A DNA stretch of 19,032 nucleotides from contig CAYPNP010000047.1 in NCBI GenBank assembly GCA_964412195.1, positions 1 through 19,032 of the forward strand, in the 5' to 3' direction. The DNA is from CAYPNP01 sp964412195 (GTDB lineage: Bacteria; Acidobacteriota; JAAYUB01). Below, piece by piece: positions 6,801 through 13,550 of the stretch (position 1 is the stretch's first letter; every line of letters starts with the position of its first letter). The notes under the pieces are model-generated. The model made no database searches. It was not told where the DNA came from and saw only the letters and a program-made list of their open reading frames with translations. A program made the position numbers and the translations under genes.

Positions 6801-8568
6801 TGTACGGGTGCGGACGGGTCACCGTTCGGACAAAGAAGCGGGTCCCGGCGTCCAGCGACACGCCCTCGATGATGATCCCGGTGGCCGTCTTGTCCGGCGT
6901 CTCGGCCAGGTATACCATTTCCCCCGAGGGTTCCTGCCGCTGGTAGACCTCAGAGAATCCTTCGTCCTCATCGTATGCGATGGGAGTCCAGGTCAATTGA
7001 AGCGTGTCGGGTTCCTGGAATCCCCAGCGGGGCTGGACGGGCGGAACGGTCTGTGTGCTTTCGAAATCGCCCCCGTGGCGTTCGTTCACAAACGCTCGGA
7101 CGGAATTGTCTGTGATATAAAGCGCGTTGTACGCCAAATACAATCCGCAATTCCAGCCTAGATTAGTTAGATTCTTGATCTCTGAGGGTATCTCACCCGA
7201 AAACTTGTTGCCGCTCAAATCCAGAGAGGTCAGATTGCTTAGAACTCCGATCTCATGGGGGATCGGCCCTGACAGTTGGTTACAAGCCAGGTTCAGATAG
7301 CCCAATTGCGTCAGCGGCAACAACTCGGACGGAAAGGTTCCCGACAGGAGGTTGTGACTCAGGACCAAACTGGCTAATTGCGTGCAGTTGCCGAGTGTAC
7401 CGGGGAGGCTTTCAATCAGATTCCGGTCAAGATCCACATTCAAATAGCCTGTATTGGATTGGATGCCATCGGCGATGCCGTTGATCGCGTTGTCGGACAA
7501 GTCGAGATTTGCCCCGTTCGTGGGTGCCAGGTTGAAAAGGTTGGCGGGGACTGATCCAGAAAGATTGTTGCTGTGTAAGTCCAAGTCACTGATACTGGCG
7601 AGCTGTCCAAGTTCGGAAGGAATCGGGCCTTCAAGGAGATTATTCTCGAGGCGGAGATAAGACAGATTGTTTAAATTACCTAGACTTGCCGGGATTGTTC
7701 CGGTCAACTGATTGTCATGCAGGTACAGACTGTAAAGGTCGCGCAGATTTCCAAGACTTGAAGGAATGGTACCGATCAAGTGGTTATAACCCAATGATAA
7801 GTGATTCAGATTGGTGAGATCGCCGATCCACGTCGGGATGCTCCCACCCAATTCACAACCTGCCAAGTGAAGACTCCTCAAGTTGGGGAGATTCGAAATC
7901 ACGGAAGGAATGGTTCCCCCAAGTGGGATTCCGCCTAATTCCAGGCTCTTCAACTGTGTACACGACACAATTGTAGCTGGCAAGTCCCCGGTCAAGGGAT
8001 TGCCGCTCAGCGCGAGCCGTTCCAGACGCCACCTAATATTTCCATCGAAAAAGTCGGGGATCGGACCAGTAAACTGGTTGAACCCAAGATCCAGTTCTCG
8101 GCACAAGTAGTATCTGATCCAATCTGGAATTGGGCCTGAAAACCGATTGTCACTTAAATCCAATCTGTCAATATAGAGATACAGATCGACCATTCCAGCC
8201 GGCAATGCCCCCTCCAGTTTATTTCCACTCAGGTCCAGAATGTACAGTTGATTTAGTTTTCGGATTTCATCGGGCAGAGAGCCGACAAGATTGTTGTCAT
8301 CGAGGTCCAATCCAACGACATGACCAGACTGCTCTTCTACGGTGACTCCGTACCAACCCCCTTCGGTACCCCAGGTGCCCAGCCAGCCGTAGTTGTTTCG
8401 CCAGCTCGGCCCGCCCGTGGCGTCGTAGATCGCGATGAGCGCTTCTCGTTCCGATGAAGGAATGATAGACATGAGCTGAGCCGGGATGAGAAAAAATCCC
8501 AAAAACCAGAGCATACCAAGGCGAATGCGATGGATAGTGGCTATATTCCGAGAAGAGCTCCTGTTCAT
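3835..8568 (-). CDS. Giant secreted leucine-rich-repeat protein with C-terminal dockerin
   Basis: A 1577-residue predicted exported protein. A hydrophobic segment (about 17-33, preceded by basic residues) acts as signal peptide. An N-terminal cap (SEREALIAIYDATGGPSW) leads into plant-type LRRs (about 75-490; pattern LxLxxNxLxGxIPxxLGxL), then a fibronectin-III-like stretch (about 503-595). A long beta-rich, Gly/Ala/Ser-rich region of unknown fold follows (about 600-1380). Next come acidic thrombospondin-3-like calcium repeats (about 1383-1440; DTDLDGYSDGEE), a bacterial beta-repeat (about 1443-1513; YVFAHWSGDY) and a type I dockerin with two DxNxDGxxDxxD loops (about 1513-1577; GDLNLDGMVDAVD and ADLNADGRIDVLD). 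It is probably a surface or extracellular binding or adhesion protein; no enzymatic domain is recognised. SD GAGGTG precedes the ATG. It is cargo rather than a transfer gene. The LRR part is clearly poorer in GC than the C-terminal two thirds. Confidence 0.88.
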   Translation of the reverse strand: MNRSSSRNIATIHRIRLGMLWFLGFFLIPAQLMSIIPSSEREALIAIYDATGGPSWRNNYGWLGTWGTEGGWYGVTVEEQSGHVVGLDLDDNNLVGSLPDEIRKLNQLYILDLSGNKLEGALPAGMVDLYLYIDRLDLSDNRFSGPIPDWIRYYLCRELDLGFNQFTGPIPDFFDGNIRWRLERLALSGNPLTGDLPATIVSCTQLKSLELGGIPLGGTIPSVISNLPNLRSLHLAGCELGGSIPTWIGDLTNLNHLSLGYNHLIGTIPSSLGNLRDLYSLYLHDNQLTGTIPASLGNLNNLSYLRLENNLLEGPIPSELGQLASISDLDLHSNNLSGSVPANLFNLAPTNGANLDLSDNAINGIADGIQSNTGYLNVDLDRNLIESLPGTLGNCTQLASLVLSHNLLSGTFPSELLPLTQLGYLNLACNQLSGPIPHEIGVLSNLTSLDLSGNKFSGEIPSEIKNLTNLGWNCGLYLAYNALYITDNSVRAFVNERHGGDFESTQTVPPVQPRWGFQEPDTLQLTWTPIAYDEDEGFSEVYQRQEPSGEMVYLAETPDKTATGIIIEGVSLDAGTRFFVRTVTRPHPYNPNTVYSEYREAHLQNSIFLEELHANLTPRGAAANTGYPDTRLYRYYKILDVDRQPVPVRPVQLSLNSDKAGVSVQAEIIKPGVLQMKLDLEPWGVHAGDALKLDFPRTIRLQESGEWKDYFLLEKDLDFSIRVQQKRPWRSNYVFALGGPVWEAETPGGGAQSVASAKLSLGAQAGYTVKLLAADTPAGGIVQGLGRQGDFSLSGEVSAELGISGAPKAEASGSIGLKAGAYLGGEIDYNAGGWTGAARNADVTGALTFFGNFGGSPARFLSQHVHTATLVWLSSQGYPTAEFEPARYYQNIKYGASVEGRSSAGASITLGPLSLSGNVAFSGTLQEGRQFSPSGQGDVTDSLALGLSAGAGVQLNLADELDWLDSLEGVNRTHTNTVQYEVTSRGPEISGIGATIETTESVGASWLLFSGQSYAGTRIKWATSDPQAIFLVGQNPQLLAGTLSQVAVGHQPSLSNFTPEWLSGDIKNFLTTVEAADPSALTRTSAQSVRGLRAEAAIKVPIPHLKGLKLSIGLGLYQEVEQEYARGVVFEDTPYLLADYRKHDWAPSPAVFLGTVSNSLMTTVPFLSEILRRLIPVAEVVFGKSDVTELQSVTGVPVGTVQTGAIPPAVRLSTAVMDTAVLADRITGTADETGGKRRLPSRTAYVSPQVMAVPVGDPERFYHRTGIWSNDACVALPVSRQAVAIDVLTLAGHAVHLAAEDASGELQAEFAAPVTLTLAVTPEDLSIAGAGPAVLDELALYRYDSETGIWSVVSGSVATGNGASGDVTQSGLYATGWLQAMDPEADPDADGRTTAQEDANGNGMIDPGETNPHAWDTDLDGYSDGEEAAAGTDPLDPTSHPAGCVLRVQAGAHGLTVPTPGAYTYPAGWIARVVGLPDPGYVFAHWSGDYEGSENPLELELDHDYELVPHFIVDPNLLLGDLNLDGMVDAVDLELLALYLSEAIVWGEAGFIAPLEAADLNADGRIDVLDMVWLNQI

Positions 8569-8658
8569 GGATTCACCTCGGCGAATGTAGTATTTGCAAT
8601 TTACAACACGAAGGATTCACTCCGCAAGGAATGAACATGGTTTGATCCGAAACGATGA
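8569..8658. other. Short intergenic region upstream of the LRR gene
   Basis: Ninety bases between the XRE regulator stop and the LRR start, both read leftward. It contains the LRR gene's Shine-Dalgarno (GAGGTG on the minus strand, about 8575-8580). No strong promoter or T-tailed terminator hairpin is evident, so read-through from the regulator gene is possible. Confidence 0.4.
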
Positions 8659-9090
8659 TCACCGACGGGAAGGACCATCAATTTCCGCGCTTTTCCGGCC
8701 CGCAAGGAAGAAACGTCGCGCAAACTTTAAAATCTCCTCAATGACCTTGTAGTCGGTGATATCCCATTCGTAGATGATCTTCCGGAGGGATTTCCGCTTC
8801 TCGGGTTCCAGAGTGTAGAGCATGCGCAGCATGCCAGTCTTTTCCTCGGCCACCTCGTCACCCATCAAGAAAAAGTCAGGCGGGCACTGGAAGTATTTCG
8901 AAACCTGATTGATCCGGGCGAGGGACCATTTGACCTTACCGGACTCCAGGTCGGGCAGGATGTGGTATCCCCACCCGAGGGACTCGCAGAATTCCTTCTG
9001 GCTCATCCCCTTCCTTTTCCGGTATGTCAGCATGTTCAGGCGGACCCGTTCTTCCAGCTCGTCCACAACGGCGGTCTCATTCTTCTCCAT
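8659..9090 (-). CDS. XRE-family helix-turn-helix regulator
   Basis: A 143-residue DNA-binding protein. The XRE/Cro-type HTH spans about residues 15-75 (RKRKGMSQKEFCESLGWGYH, then LPDLESGKVKWSLARINQVSKYF and PPDFF), matching the usual helix 2, helix 3 and following helices. The rest is helical and charged, probably for oligomerisation or partner sensing. The ATG at 9090 was chosen because GGGG stands six bases upstream (TTGGGGTAACGATG); the longer frame would need a TTG at 9171 without a ribosome site. It is divergent from the conjugation operon, a usual position for an ICE regulator controlling transfer, and may bind the palindromes between 9091 and 9242. Its target cannot be decided from sequence. 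Confidence 0.85.
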   Translation of the reverse strand: MEKNETAVVDELEERVRLNMLTYRKRKGMSQKEFCESLGWGYHILPDLESGKVKWSLARINQVSKYFQCPPDFFLMGDEVAEEKTGMLRMLYTLEPEKRKSLRKIIYEWDITDYKVIEEILKFARRFFLAGRKSAEIDGPSRR

Positions 9091-9128
9091 CGTTACCCCA
9101 ATCCAGGCTGTTTTGCGTACCGATCCCA

Positions 9129-9134
9129 ATTGTA
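9129..9134 (-). promoter_or_regulatory. Weak candidate -10 box for the XRE regulator
   Basis: On the minus strand TACAAT (9134-9129) stands about 40 bases before the regulator's ATG. No good -35 box is found 16-18 bases upstream (TGCCGG at the 17-base position), so the promoter would need an activator. The call rests on the hexamer alone. Confidence 0.25.
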
Positions 9135-9185
9135 GCAATAATCGGCGACATCCGGCAGCACTAAATTCCAAAAATAGGAAATAAA

Positions 9186-9199
9186 GTGATATACATCAC
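9186..9199. promoter_or_regulatory. CRP/FNR-like palindrome GTGA-N6-TCAC
   Basis: GTGA (9186-9189) and TCAC (9196-9199) flank six bases, with an A/T-rich margin and TCACA on the right. This matches the CRP-type pattern TGTGA-N6-TCACA except for the first base. It is centred about 49 bases before the expected start of the conjugation promoter, between the two divergent genes. It could be a CRP/FNR-family site or an operator for the XRE protein. Confidence 0.45.
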
Positions 9200-9206
9200 A
9201 TTATTC

Positions 9207-9235
9207 TTGACTATTTTTCCAAGTGTCCGTACAAT
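9207..9235 (+). promoter_or_regulatory. Sigma70-type promoter of the conjugation operon
   Basis: TTGACT (9207-9212) and TACAAT (9230-9235) each match the consensus at five of six positions and are separated by the optimal 17 bases. Transcription should start near 9242, at or next to the first ATG (9243) of the downstream HTH gene. This is the only strong promoter-like sequence noticed before the long run of overlapping transfer genes. Confidence 0.65.
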
Positions 9236-9242
9236 CCACCCC

Positions 9243-9476
9243 ATGTGTGGGTACATGATCCAATATCAGAATCACGACTGGATGCCGGTGAAGCACTTCG
9301 CCGCCGGAGTCGGGGTGTGCCTGTCCACGGTCTACAAGTGGGCGGACGAGGGCAAGATCGTCACCGCCAAGCTGGGTGGCCTCAAACTTATCCGCCTGGA
9401 TATGGACCTAGCCAACTTCCGGACCCTGTTGGGCCGGATCGTGCCTCGCTCCAATGGCACCCGCGACCAATCGTGA
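9243..9476 (+). CDS. Excisionase/MerR-like small DNA-binding protein
   Basis: A protein of up to 77 residues with the helix-turn-helix of the excisionase-like family: WMPVKHFAAGVGVCLSTVYKW is the paired-helix motif, followed by ADEGKIVTAKLGGLKLIRLD, which gives the typical two-strand wing. Such proteins act as recombination directionality factors or small transcription regulators. The start is uncertain: the open frame extends to a GTG at 9186, upstream of the promoter, so ATG 9243 (nearly leaderless), 9255 or 9282 is more likely, none with a strong Shine-Dalgarno. It is the first gene of the conjugation operon, 26 bases before the next gene. A role in coupling excision to transfer or in feedback control is inference. 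Confidence 0.72.
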   Translation: MCGYMIQYQNHDWMPVKHFAAGVGVCLSTVYKWADEGKIVTAKLGGLKLIRLDMDLANFRTLLGRIVPRSNGTRDQS

Positions 9477-9502
9477 TCTGAACCCAAAAGGAGGGGTTAT
9501 TT

Positions 9503-9652
9503 ATGTCTCTGCTCGGTCGAGCCATGCCATTCCTCTGCCTGCTGCAGGGGACTCCCGTCTTCAAGAAGATCATGATCGCCTTCTATACCGTCGCCGGTGT
9601 GGCGGCGGTGGGCGTCCTGGTCTGGTACTTCATCAAGAAGCGCGAGCAGTAG
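9503..9652 (+). CDS. Small 49-residue membrane protein of the transfer operon
   Basis: A short gene with a near-perfect ribosome binding site (AGGAGG at 9489-9494, eight bases before ATG). The product has one clear membrane segment (about residues 23-44, KIMIAFYTVAGVAAVGVLVW) followed by a basic tail (KKREQ), suggesting the C-terminus stays in the cytoplasm. It ends ten bases before the VirB2-like pilin gene. No family is recognised; an accessory pilin-assembly or inner-membrane subunit is conceivable from position alone. Codon use matches the neighbouring transfer genes, and the strong Shine-Dalgarno argues that it is translated. Confidence 0.72.
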   Translation: MSLLGRAMPFLCLLQGTPVFKKIMIAFYTVAGVAAVGVLVWYFIKKREQ

Positions 9653-9661
9653 GAGACAGCC

Positions 9662-9928
9662 ATGCGTAGGACCGCTCTCTTCCTCTTTCTCTGTCTGGCA
9701 ACCTCTCTCCTCATGGCCCAGGAAGTGTCCGGGGCCATCGAGGAAGCCATCGCCGACATCACCGCCATCGCCTCGGCCGTGGGGGCGGTGGTCATGGGCA
9801 TCGTGGGAGTGATCGGCCTCGGCCGGGCCGCCTACAAGTTCGCCCATGGCGACTCAGACGCGGTGACCTCCCTGGTCATGGGCATCGTCGCCCTCTTCAT
9901 CGGCGCCCTCTGCGCCACGTTCATCTGA
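9662..9928 (+). CDS. virB2: VirB2/TrbC-like conjugative pilin
   Basis: An 88-residue predicted prepilin. The N-terminus has a signal peptide with probable cleavage after MAQ or LLMA (about residue 18-20). The mature part contains two hydrophobic helices (about 37-55 and 69-88) separated by a short polar loop (GRAAYKFAHGDSDAV), the usual layout of VirB2/TrbC pilins that lie in the inner membrane and are assembled into the conjugative pilus. AGGAG precedes the start. The stop overlaps the VirB3 start by one base (TGATG). The gene symbol follows family position; sequence identity to a named plasmid is not claimed. Confidence 0.85.
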   Translation: MRRTALFLFLCLATSLLMAQEVSGAIEEAIADITAIASAVGAVVMGIVGVIGLGRAAYKFAHGDSDAVTSLVMGIVALFIGALCATFI

Positions 9929-10239
9929 TGAAGTTGAAGGCGGTTCATCGCAATCTGCAGCACGTACCCCGGATATGGGGAGTGAGCTACTGGAAGTTGT
10001 TCGCCTCCCTGTTCGCCACCCTCCTGGTCATGATGGTGTTCTTCTACACCGTCTCCAGGGGCTTGGCGGCGTTGTTTGTGGGGGGCGGGGTGGGGCTGGC
10101 GGCCTATGGAGTCTCCTTCTGGCTCGACTCCCGCGATCCCCTGGAGCAGCCGAAGCATTCGACTTTCATCCGGGATTGTTTGACCTCTTATTCGGTTTCC
10201 AATCAGGCGATTCGGATCAAAGACCATGAAGCGGTTTGA
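9928..10239 (+). CDS. virB3: VirB3-like inner-membrane protein
   Basis: A 103-residue protein with a hydrophilic N-terminus and two close membrane helices (about 22-41 and 45-65), then a polar tail beginning WLDSRDPLEQ. This matches the VirB3/TrbD type, a small inner-membrane subunit tied to the VirB4 ATPase and needed for pilus assembly. Its position between VirB2 and VirB4 supports the call. It overlaps the VirB2 stop by one base and the VirB4 start by 14 bases, so translation is coupled. In some systems VirB3 is fused to VirB4; here they are separate. Confidence 0.8.
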   Translation: MKLKAVHRNLQHVPRIWGVSYWKLFASLFATLLVMMVFFYTVSRGLAALFVGGGVGLAAYGVSFWLDSRDPLEQPKHSTFIRDCLTSYSVSNQAIRIKDHEAV

Positions 10240-12775
10240 CCTTCTCTATCGAGACTTGGGACGAGTCGAGCAGAAGCTGGACAACCTCCTGCTCTACTGC
10301 GACTTCCTGCCCAATCCGCACGGCCTACCGGCCATCCTGATGAAGGACGGGGCGGTCATCGTGCTCTTCCGCCTGGCCGGGGTCGACTACGAGGGCTTGG
10401 GCCAGGAGGAGAAGGAGCAGTTCGGCTACTACGCCCGGACCGCCCTGGAGCAGATCCCGGACGACGGGAAAGGCTTCATGCTTTCCAACCTGCTGATCCG
10501 GGACCAGGCCTCCATCGCCAAGCTCATCGGGAACGAACAGGCCAACCCCGTGATCAGCTTCATCCAGGATAAGAAGCAGGCCTTCTGGGAAGACCAGGCC
10601 AAGCGCTCGTTTGCCAACCAGGTGGTCTGCTGCCTGCGTTACTTCGACCCGGACGGCATTCAACTGGGCTGGCCGAAGCTGATTCACGACCGGAAGCGAT
10701 TCGACTTCATCCGCGACAAGCTCGCCGCCCGCGTGGACAAGCTCCACCAGGGATATCTGACCCTGCGGGCCGCCTTCGAGCGGTTCGGCTTCCAGGGGAT
10801 GGATCCGCCGGAGGCCTTCGGGATCCTCTACCGCCTGGTCAACCGGTCGGAACCGCCGGTGTATCGACCGGATTTGTCCCTCAGCGCCCAAATGGCCCAG
10901 TCGAGCTACTTCTTCTCCCGGAACAATCACCTCGTCATCAACGAGGCCTGCTACGCCGCCCTGGTGGGGATCAAGTATCCGCCGGCCGGCACCGTGGCCC
11001 TCTACCTGCGGCGGTTCTACGAGCTGGACTTCCCCTTTGTGCTGAAACAGTCCTTCGGCTTCCCCGACAAGCAGAAGCTCTGGAAGCGGATGGACTTCTA
11101 CAAGAACATCGCGGCCAGCCTCTCCACCGTGGACAAGACGGCGGGTCTCTACGTGGGCGAGGTGGCCGACTTCCAGCGGCGGGTGGAGAGCGACAAGGAG
11201 CTGCCGGTCTGGTGGAACTTCGCCCTGGTGGTCTATGCCGGGAGCGAGGATGAGCTGAAGCTCAGGGTGCTGAAGGTGCAGAATCTCCTGAAGGAGATCG
11301 GCTCGGCCGGGCTGCCGGAGCGGAACAACTTCAAGAACGGTTTTTTCTCCATCTTTCCGGGGCACGAACGGTTCTACCTCCGCCAAAGCCTGCTCACCAC
11401 GGCCAACGTGGGGGACCTGCTGTCGGCCTACACCCTCTACGGGGGCGACCGGGAACCGGTGGAGTACTTCCAGGACCGCCTCCAGGGAGTTTTTTCCTAC
11501 AATCCGTTCACACCAAGGGAGAAAGCCCACCACCTCTGCATCACCGGGCCGACCGGCTCAGGGAAATCGTTCACCGTCAACAAACTGCTCATGTCGGCGC
11601 TCGTCACCGAGCCAATTATCTACGTCATCGACCTGAAGCGCTCCTTCGTGGAGTTCTTCGACTTCCTGAAGGAAGAGATGTCCCAGGACACCGCCGTCAT
11701 GCAGGTGGGCCGGGACAAGGTGGACTTCCGCTTCAATCCCTTCCTGATCGCCGACCTCGATGCCCCCGTGCCGGAGAGCCAGCTCACGTTCTGCCTGGGG
11801 CTGCTCAAGCTCATGGTGGGCGGGGCCATGGACCCAGACACGGAGTGGACGGTCCGGCAGGGTTTGGAGCTCTTCTTCGAGAAGTACCGGGTGCTGCTCC
11901 GGAATCAAGCCGATGGCCGGCCGGTGCCACCCCTCACCTTGCTTGCCAACACCCTGGAACGTAAGGTCAGCCGGAGCGCCATCGCCAATGCGATCCGCCT
12001 CTGGACGGTGGGCCGCAAGGGGGAGATCTTCGACTCGGGCCGGGACACCTTGCACCTGGCGAAGTACTGCTACTTCGACATCTCCGACTGGGAGTCGGAC
12101 GAGGCGCTGATGGTGGCCATGGTCTATTCGATCTTCGCCAAGATCTACGGCGATGTGACCGACATCCGCAAGCAGAGCCTCCCGAAGTACCTGTTCTGCG
12201 ACGAGGCCCACCTCTACCTGCGCCACAGCCCGGAGATGGCCGCCTGGATCGAGCTGCTCTGCCGCACCGGCCGCCACCACAACCTGCTGGTGGGCATCGT
12301 CACCCAGTCCATCAAGGACCTGGTGGGTGAAGAGAACTCCTGGTCGAAGGGCATCGTTGAAAATATCCGGCAGGCGTTTTTCTTCAACGGCCAGAAAGGC
12401 ATCGAAGAGGCCTTCAAAGTCTTCCAGATGTCGGATTACCACGTGGAGCAGTTCTACCGGCTCAAACCCGAGCACCACGAGTTCCTGTACTGGTCGAGCG
12501 GCGGCCTGCGGCGGATCCTCCGCCCCCTGACCGACTGGCATACCTATTGGCTGGCCACCACCGACCCCCGCGAGCGGGCCGCGCGGGCTGAGGTCAAGGC
12601 GCTTTGCGGCGGGGACGTGCGCGAGACCGTCGAGACCTGTGTTCGAGTGACGGCCGCCGCCCGGACCCGTGACGAGCGGTTGCAGGCCCTGGCGGAGTAT
12701 CTCGAAGGAAGCCGGGAGCGCACTTCCCGGCTGTCCAAGCACAAATCGATTCTGGTCCTGGAGGGGCACGCATGA
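10226..12775 (+). CDS. virB4: VirB4-family ATPase of the type IV secretion system
   Basis: An 849-residue protein that powers pilus biogenesis and substrate transfer at the inner membrane. Walker A is GPTGSGKS at residues 441-448 and Walker B is LFCDEAH with D659-E660; a T693-Q694 (IVTQSIKD) sensor follows. The N-terminal half is the CagE/TrbE/VirB-type domain, and the C-terminal half is the RecA-like AAA domain with IDLKRSFVEF and SRLSKH near the end. The length is normal for the family. It overlaps virB3 by 14 bases and the VirB5-like gene by four (ATGA). All nucleotide-binding residues are intact, so a functional ATPase is expected. This is the most reliable marker that the operon is a conjugation-type system. 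Confidence 0.95.
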   Translation: MKRFDLLYRDLGRVEQKLDNLLLYCDFLPNPHGLPAILMKDGAVIVLFRLAGVDYEGLGQEEKEQFGYYARTALEQIPDDGKGFMLSNLLIRDQASIAKLIGNEQANPVISFIQDKKQAFWEDQAKRSFANQVVCCLRYFDPDGIQLGWPKLIHDRKRFDFIRDKLAARVDKLHQGYLTLRAAFERFGFQGMDPPEAFGILYRLVNRSEPPVYRPDLSLSAQMAQSSYFFSRNNHLVINEACYAALVGIKYPPAGTVALYLRRFYELDFPFVLKQSFGFPDKQKLWKRMDFYKNIAASLSTVDKTAGLYVGEVADFQRRVESDKELPVWWNFALVVYAGSEDELKLRVLKVQNLLKEIGSAGLPERNNFKNGFFSIFPGHERFYLRQSLLTTANVGDLLSAYTLYGGDREPVEYFQDRLQGVFSYNPFTPREKAHHLCITGPTGSGKSFTVNKLLMSALVTEPIIYVIDLKRSFVEFFDFLKEEMSQDTAVMQVGRDKVDFRFNPFLIADLDAPVPESQLTFCLGLLKLMVGGAMDPDTEWTVRQGLELFFEKYRVLLRNQADGRPVPPLTLLANTLERKVSRSAIANAIRLWTVGRKGEIFDSGRDTLHLAKYCYFDISDWESDEALMVAMVYSIFAKIYGDVTDIRKQSLPKYLFCDEAHLYLRHSPEMAAWIELLCRTGRHHNLLVGIVTQSIKDLVGEENSWSKGIVENIRQAFFFNGQKGIEEAFKVFQMSDYHVEQFYRLKPEHHEFLYWSSGGLRRILRPLTDWHTYWLATTDPRERAARAEVKALCGGDVRETVETCVRVTAAARTRDERLQALAEYLEGSRERTSRLSKHKSILVLEGHA

Positions 12776-13545
12776 AACGTTTCATTCTTCCTTTGATGCT
12801 GATCGGCTTTATCTCTTCGACCTACGCCTTCATCTTCCACGATCCGGGGGCCTACACCCAGCGGGCCACCCAGGTCATTCAGCACATGAGCAAGTGGAGT
12901 GACCAGTTGGGCAAGATGACCACCCAGATCCAGAAGTTCCAGGAGTATCAGCAGACCTTCAACCGCTATTACGGCACCATCAACTCCATCTACCGCAAGG
13001 TCTCCCATGTCTCTTGGAGCAATCTACTCAACACCGGCCAGGGCGTCTACCGCGACGCTCAGCGGCTCTATGACCTGCTGCCGGGCTCGGATGACTACGA
13101 GTACTTAGAGAGCATCGATTACCTGACCGCGAATCCCCTGTACGAGCAGAATCCGGACTATCGCCGCTACGTGGACGAACTCATCACCCGGCACGAGACG
13201 CTCGTGGGCAATCTCGACCGGCTGCAGGAGCAGTTGGAGTCCATCCGTTCGGTGCAGCGGGATCGCCTCGGCAAGTTCGACGTGTACGAGGCGGCCAACG
13301 AGGCTATGTCGGCCGGCACCGGCGAGGCCTCCATCACCGAACAGATGGCGCTCCTAAACGCCATCTCCCTGGAGCAGGCCCGGGAGAACCACGAAATCGC
13401 CTCCATGATCCGGATGATGCTGGAGCAGCAGTTGGAGCTGGAGCGTGAGTCGGTCAACCAGGTCAACCGCCAGGGCGAGCTGAACCGCAACCGGCCGGCC
13501 AACACCGATCAGATCAAGAGATCCGTCGGCGCCACGGGAAGGTAG
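12772..13545 (+). CDS. virB5: VirB5/TrbJ-like periplasmic subunit
   Basis: A 257-residue protein with a signal peptide (LPLMLIGFISSTYAF, cleavage near residue 19-20) and a long helical, Gln/Glu-rich mature part with coiled-coil tendency (about 35-70, 140-170 and 190-235). VirB5/TrbJ proteins are minor pilus-tip or periplasmic subunits and have this build. Its placement between VirB4 and VirB6 agrees. It overlaps virB4 by four bases. The basic C-terminus (NRNRPANTDQIKRSVGATGR) is probably disordered. Assignment to TrbJ rather than VirB5 proper cannot be decided by eye. Confidence 0.78.
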   Translation: MKRFILPLMLIGFISSTYAFIFHDPGAYTQRATQVIQHMSKWSDQLGKMTTQIQKFQEYQQTFNRYYGTINSIYRKVSHVSWSNLLNTGQGVYRDAQRLYDLLPGSDDYEYLESIDYLTANPLYEQNPDYRRYVDELITRHETLVGNLDRLQEQLESIRSVQRDRLGKFDVYEAANEAMSAGTGEASITEQMALLNAISLEQARENHEIASMIRMMLEQQLELERESVNQVNRQGELNRNRPANTDQIKRSVGATGR

Positions 13546-13550
13546 AAGTC

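Noticed and set aside
7150..8350. CRISPR-like periodic repeats
   Set aside because: The periodicity is about 72 bases and reflects leucine-rich repeats in the protein; the units vary too much and there are no spacers.
8659..9171. Longer 170-codon version of the XRE regulator
   Set aside because: It would need a TTG start without a ribosome binding site; ATG at 9090 has GGGG at suitable spacing.
10325..12769. Two minus-strand open frames of about 400 codons opposite the VirB4 gene
   Set aside because: They are shadows of a high-GC coding strand; VirB4 has clear Walker motifs and the shadows have low-complexity His/Val/Gly-rich translations.
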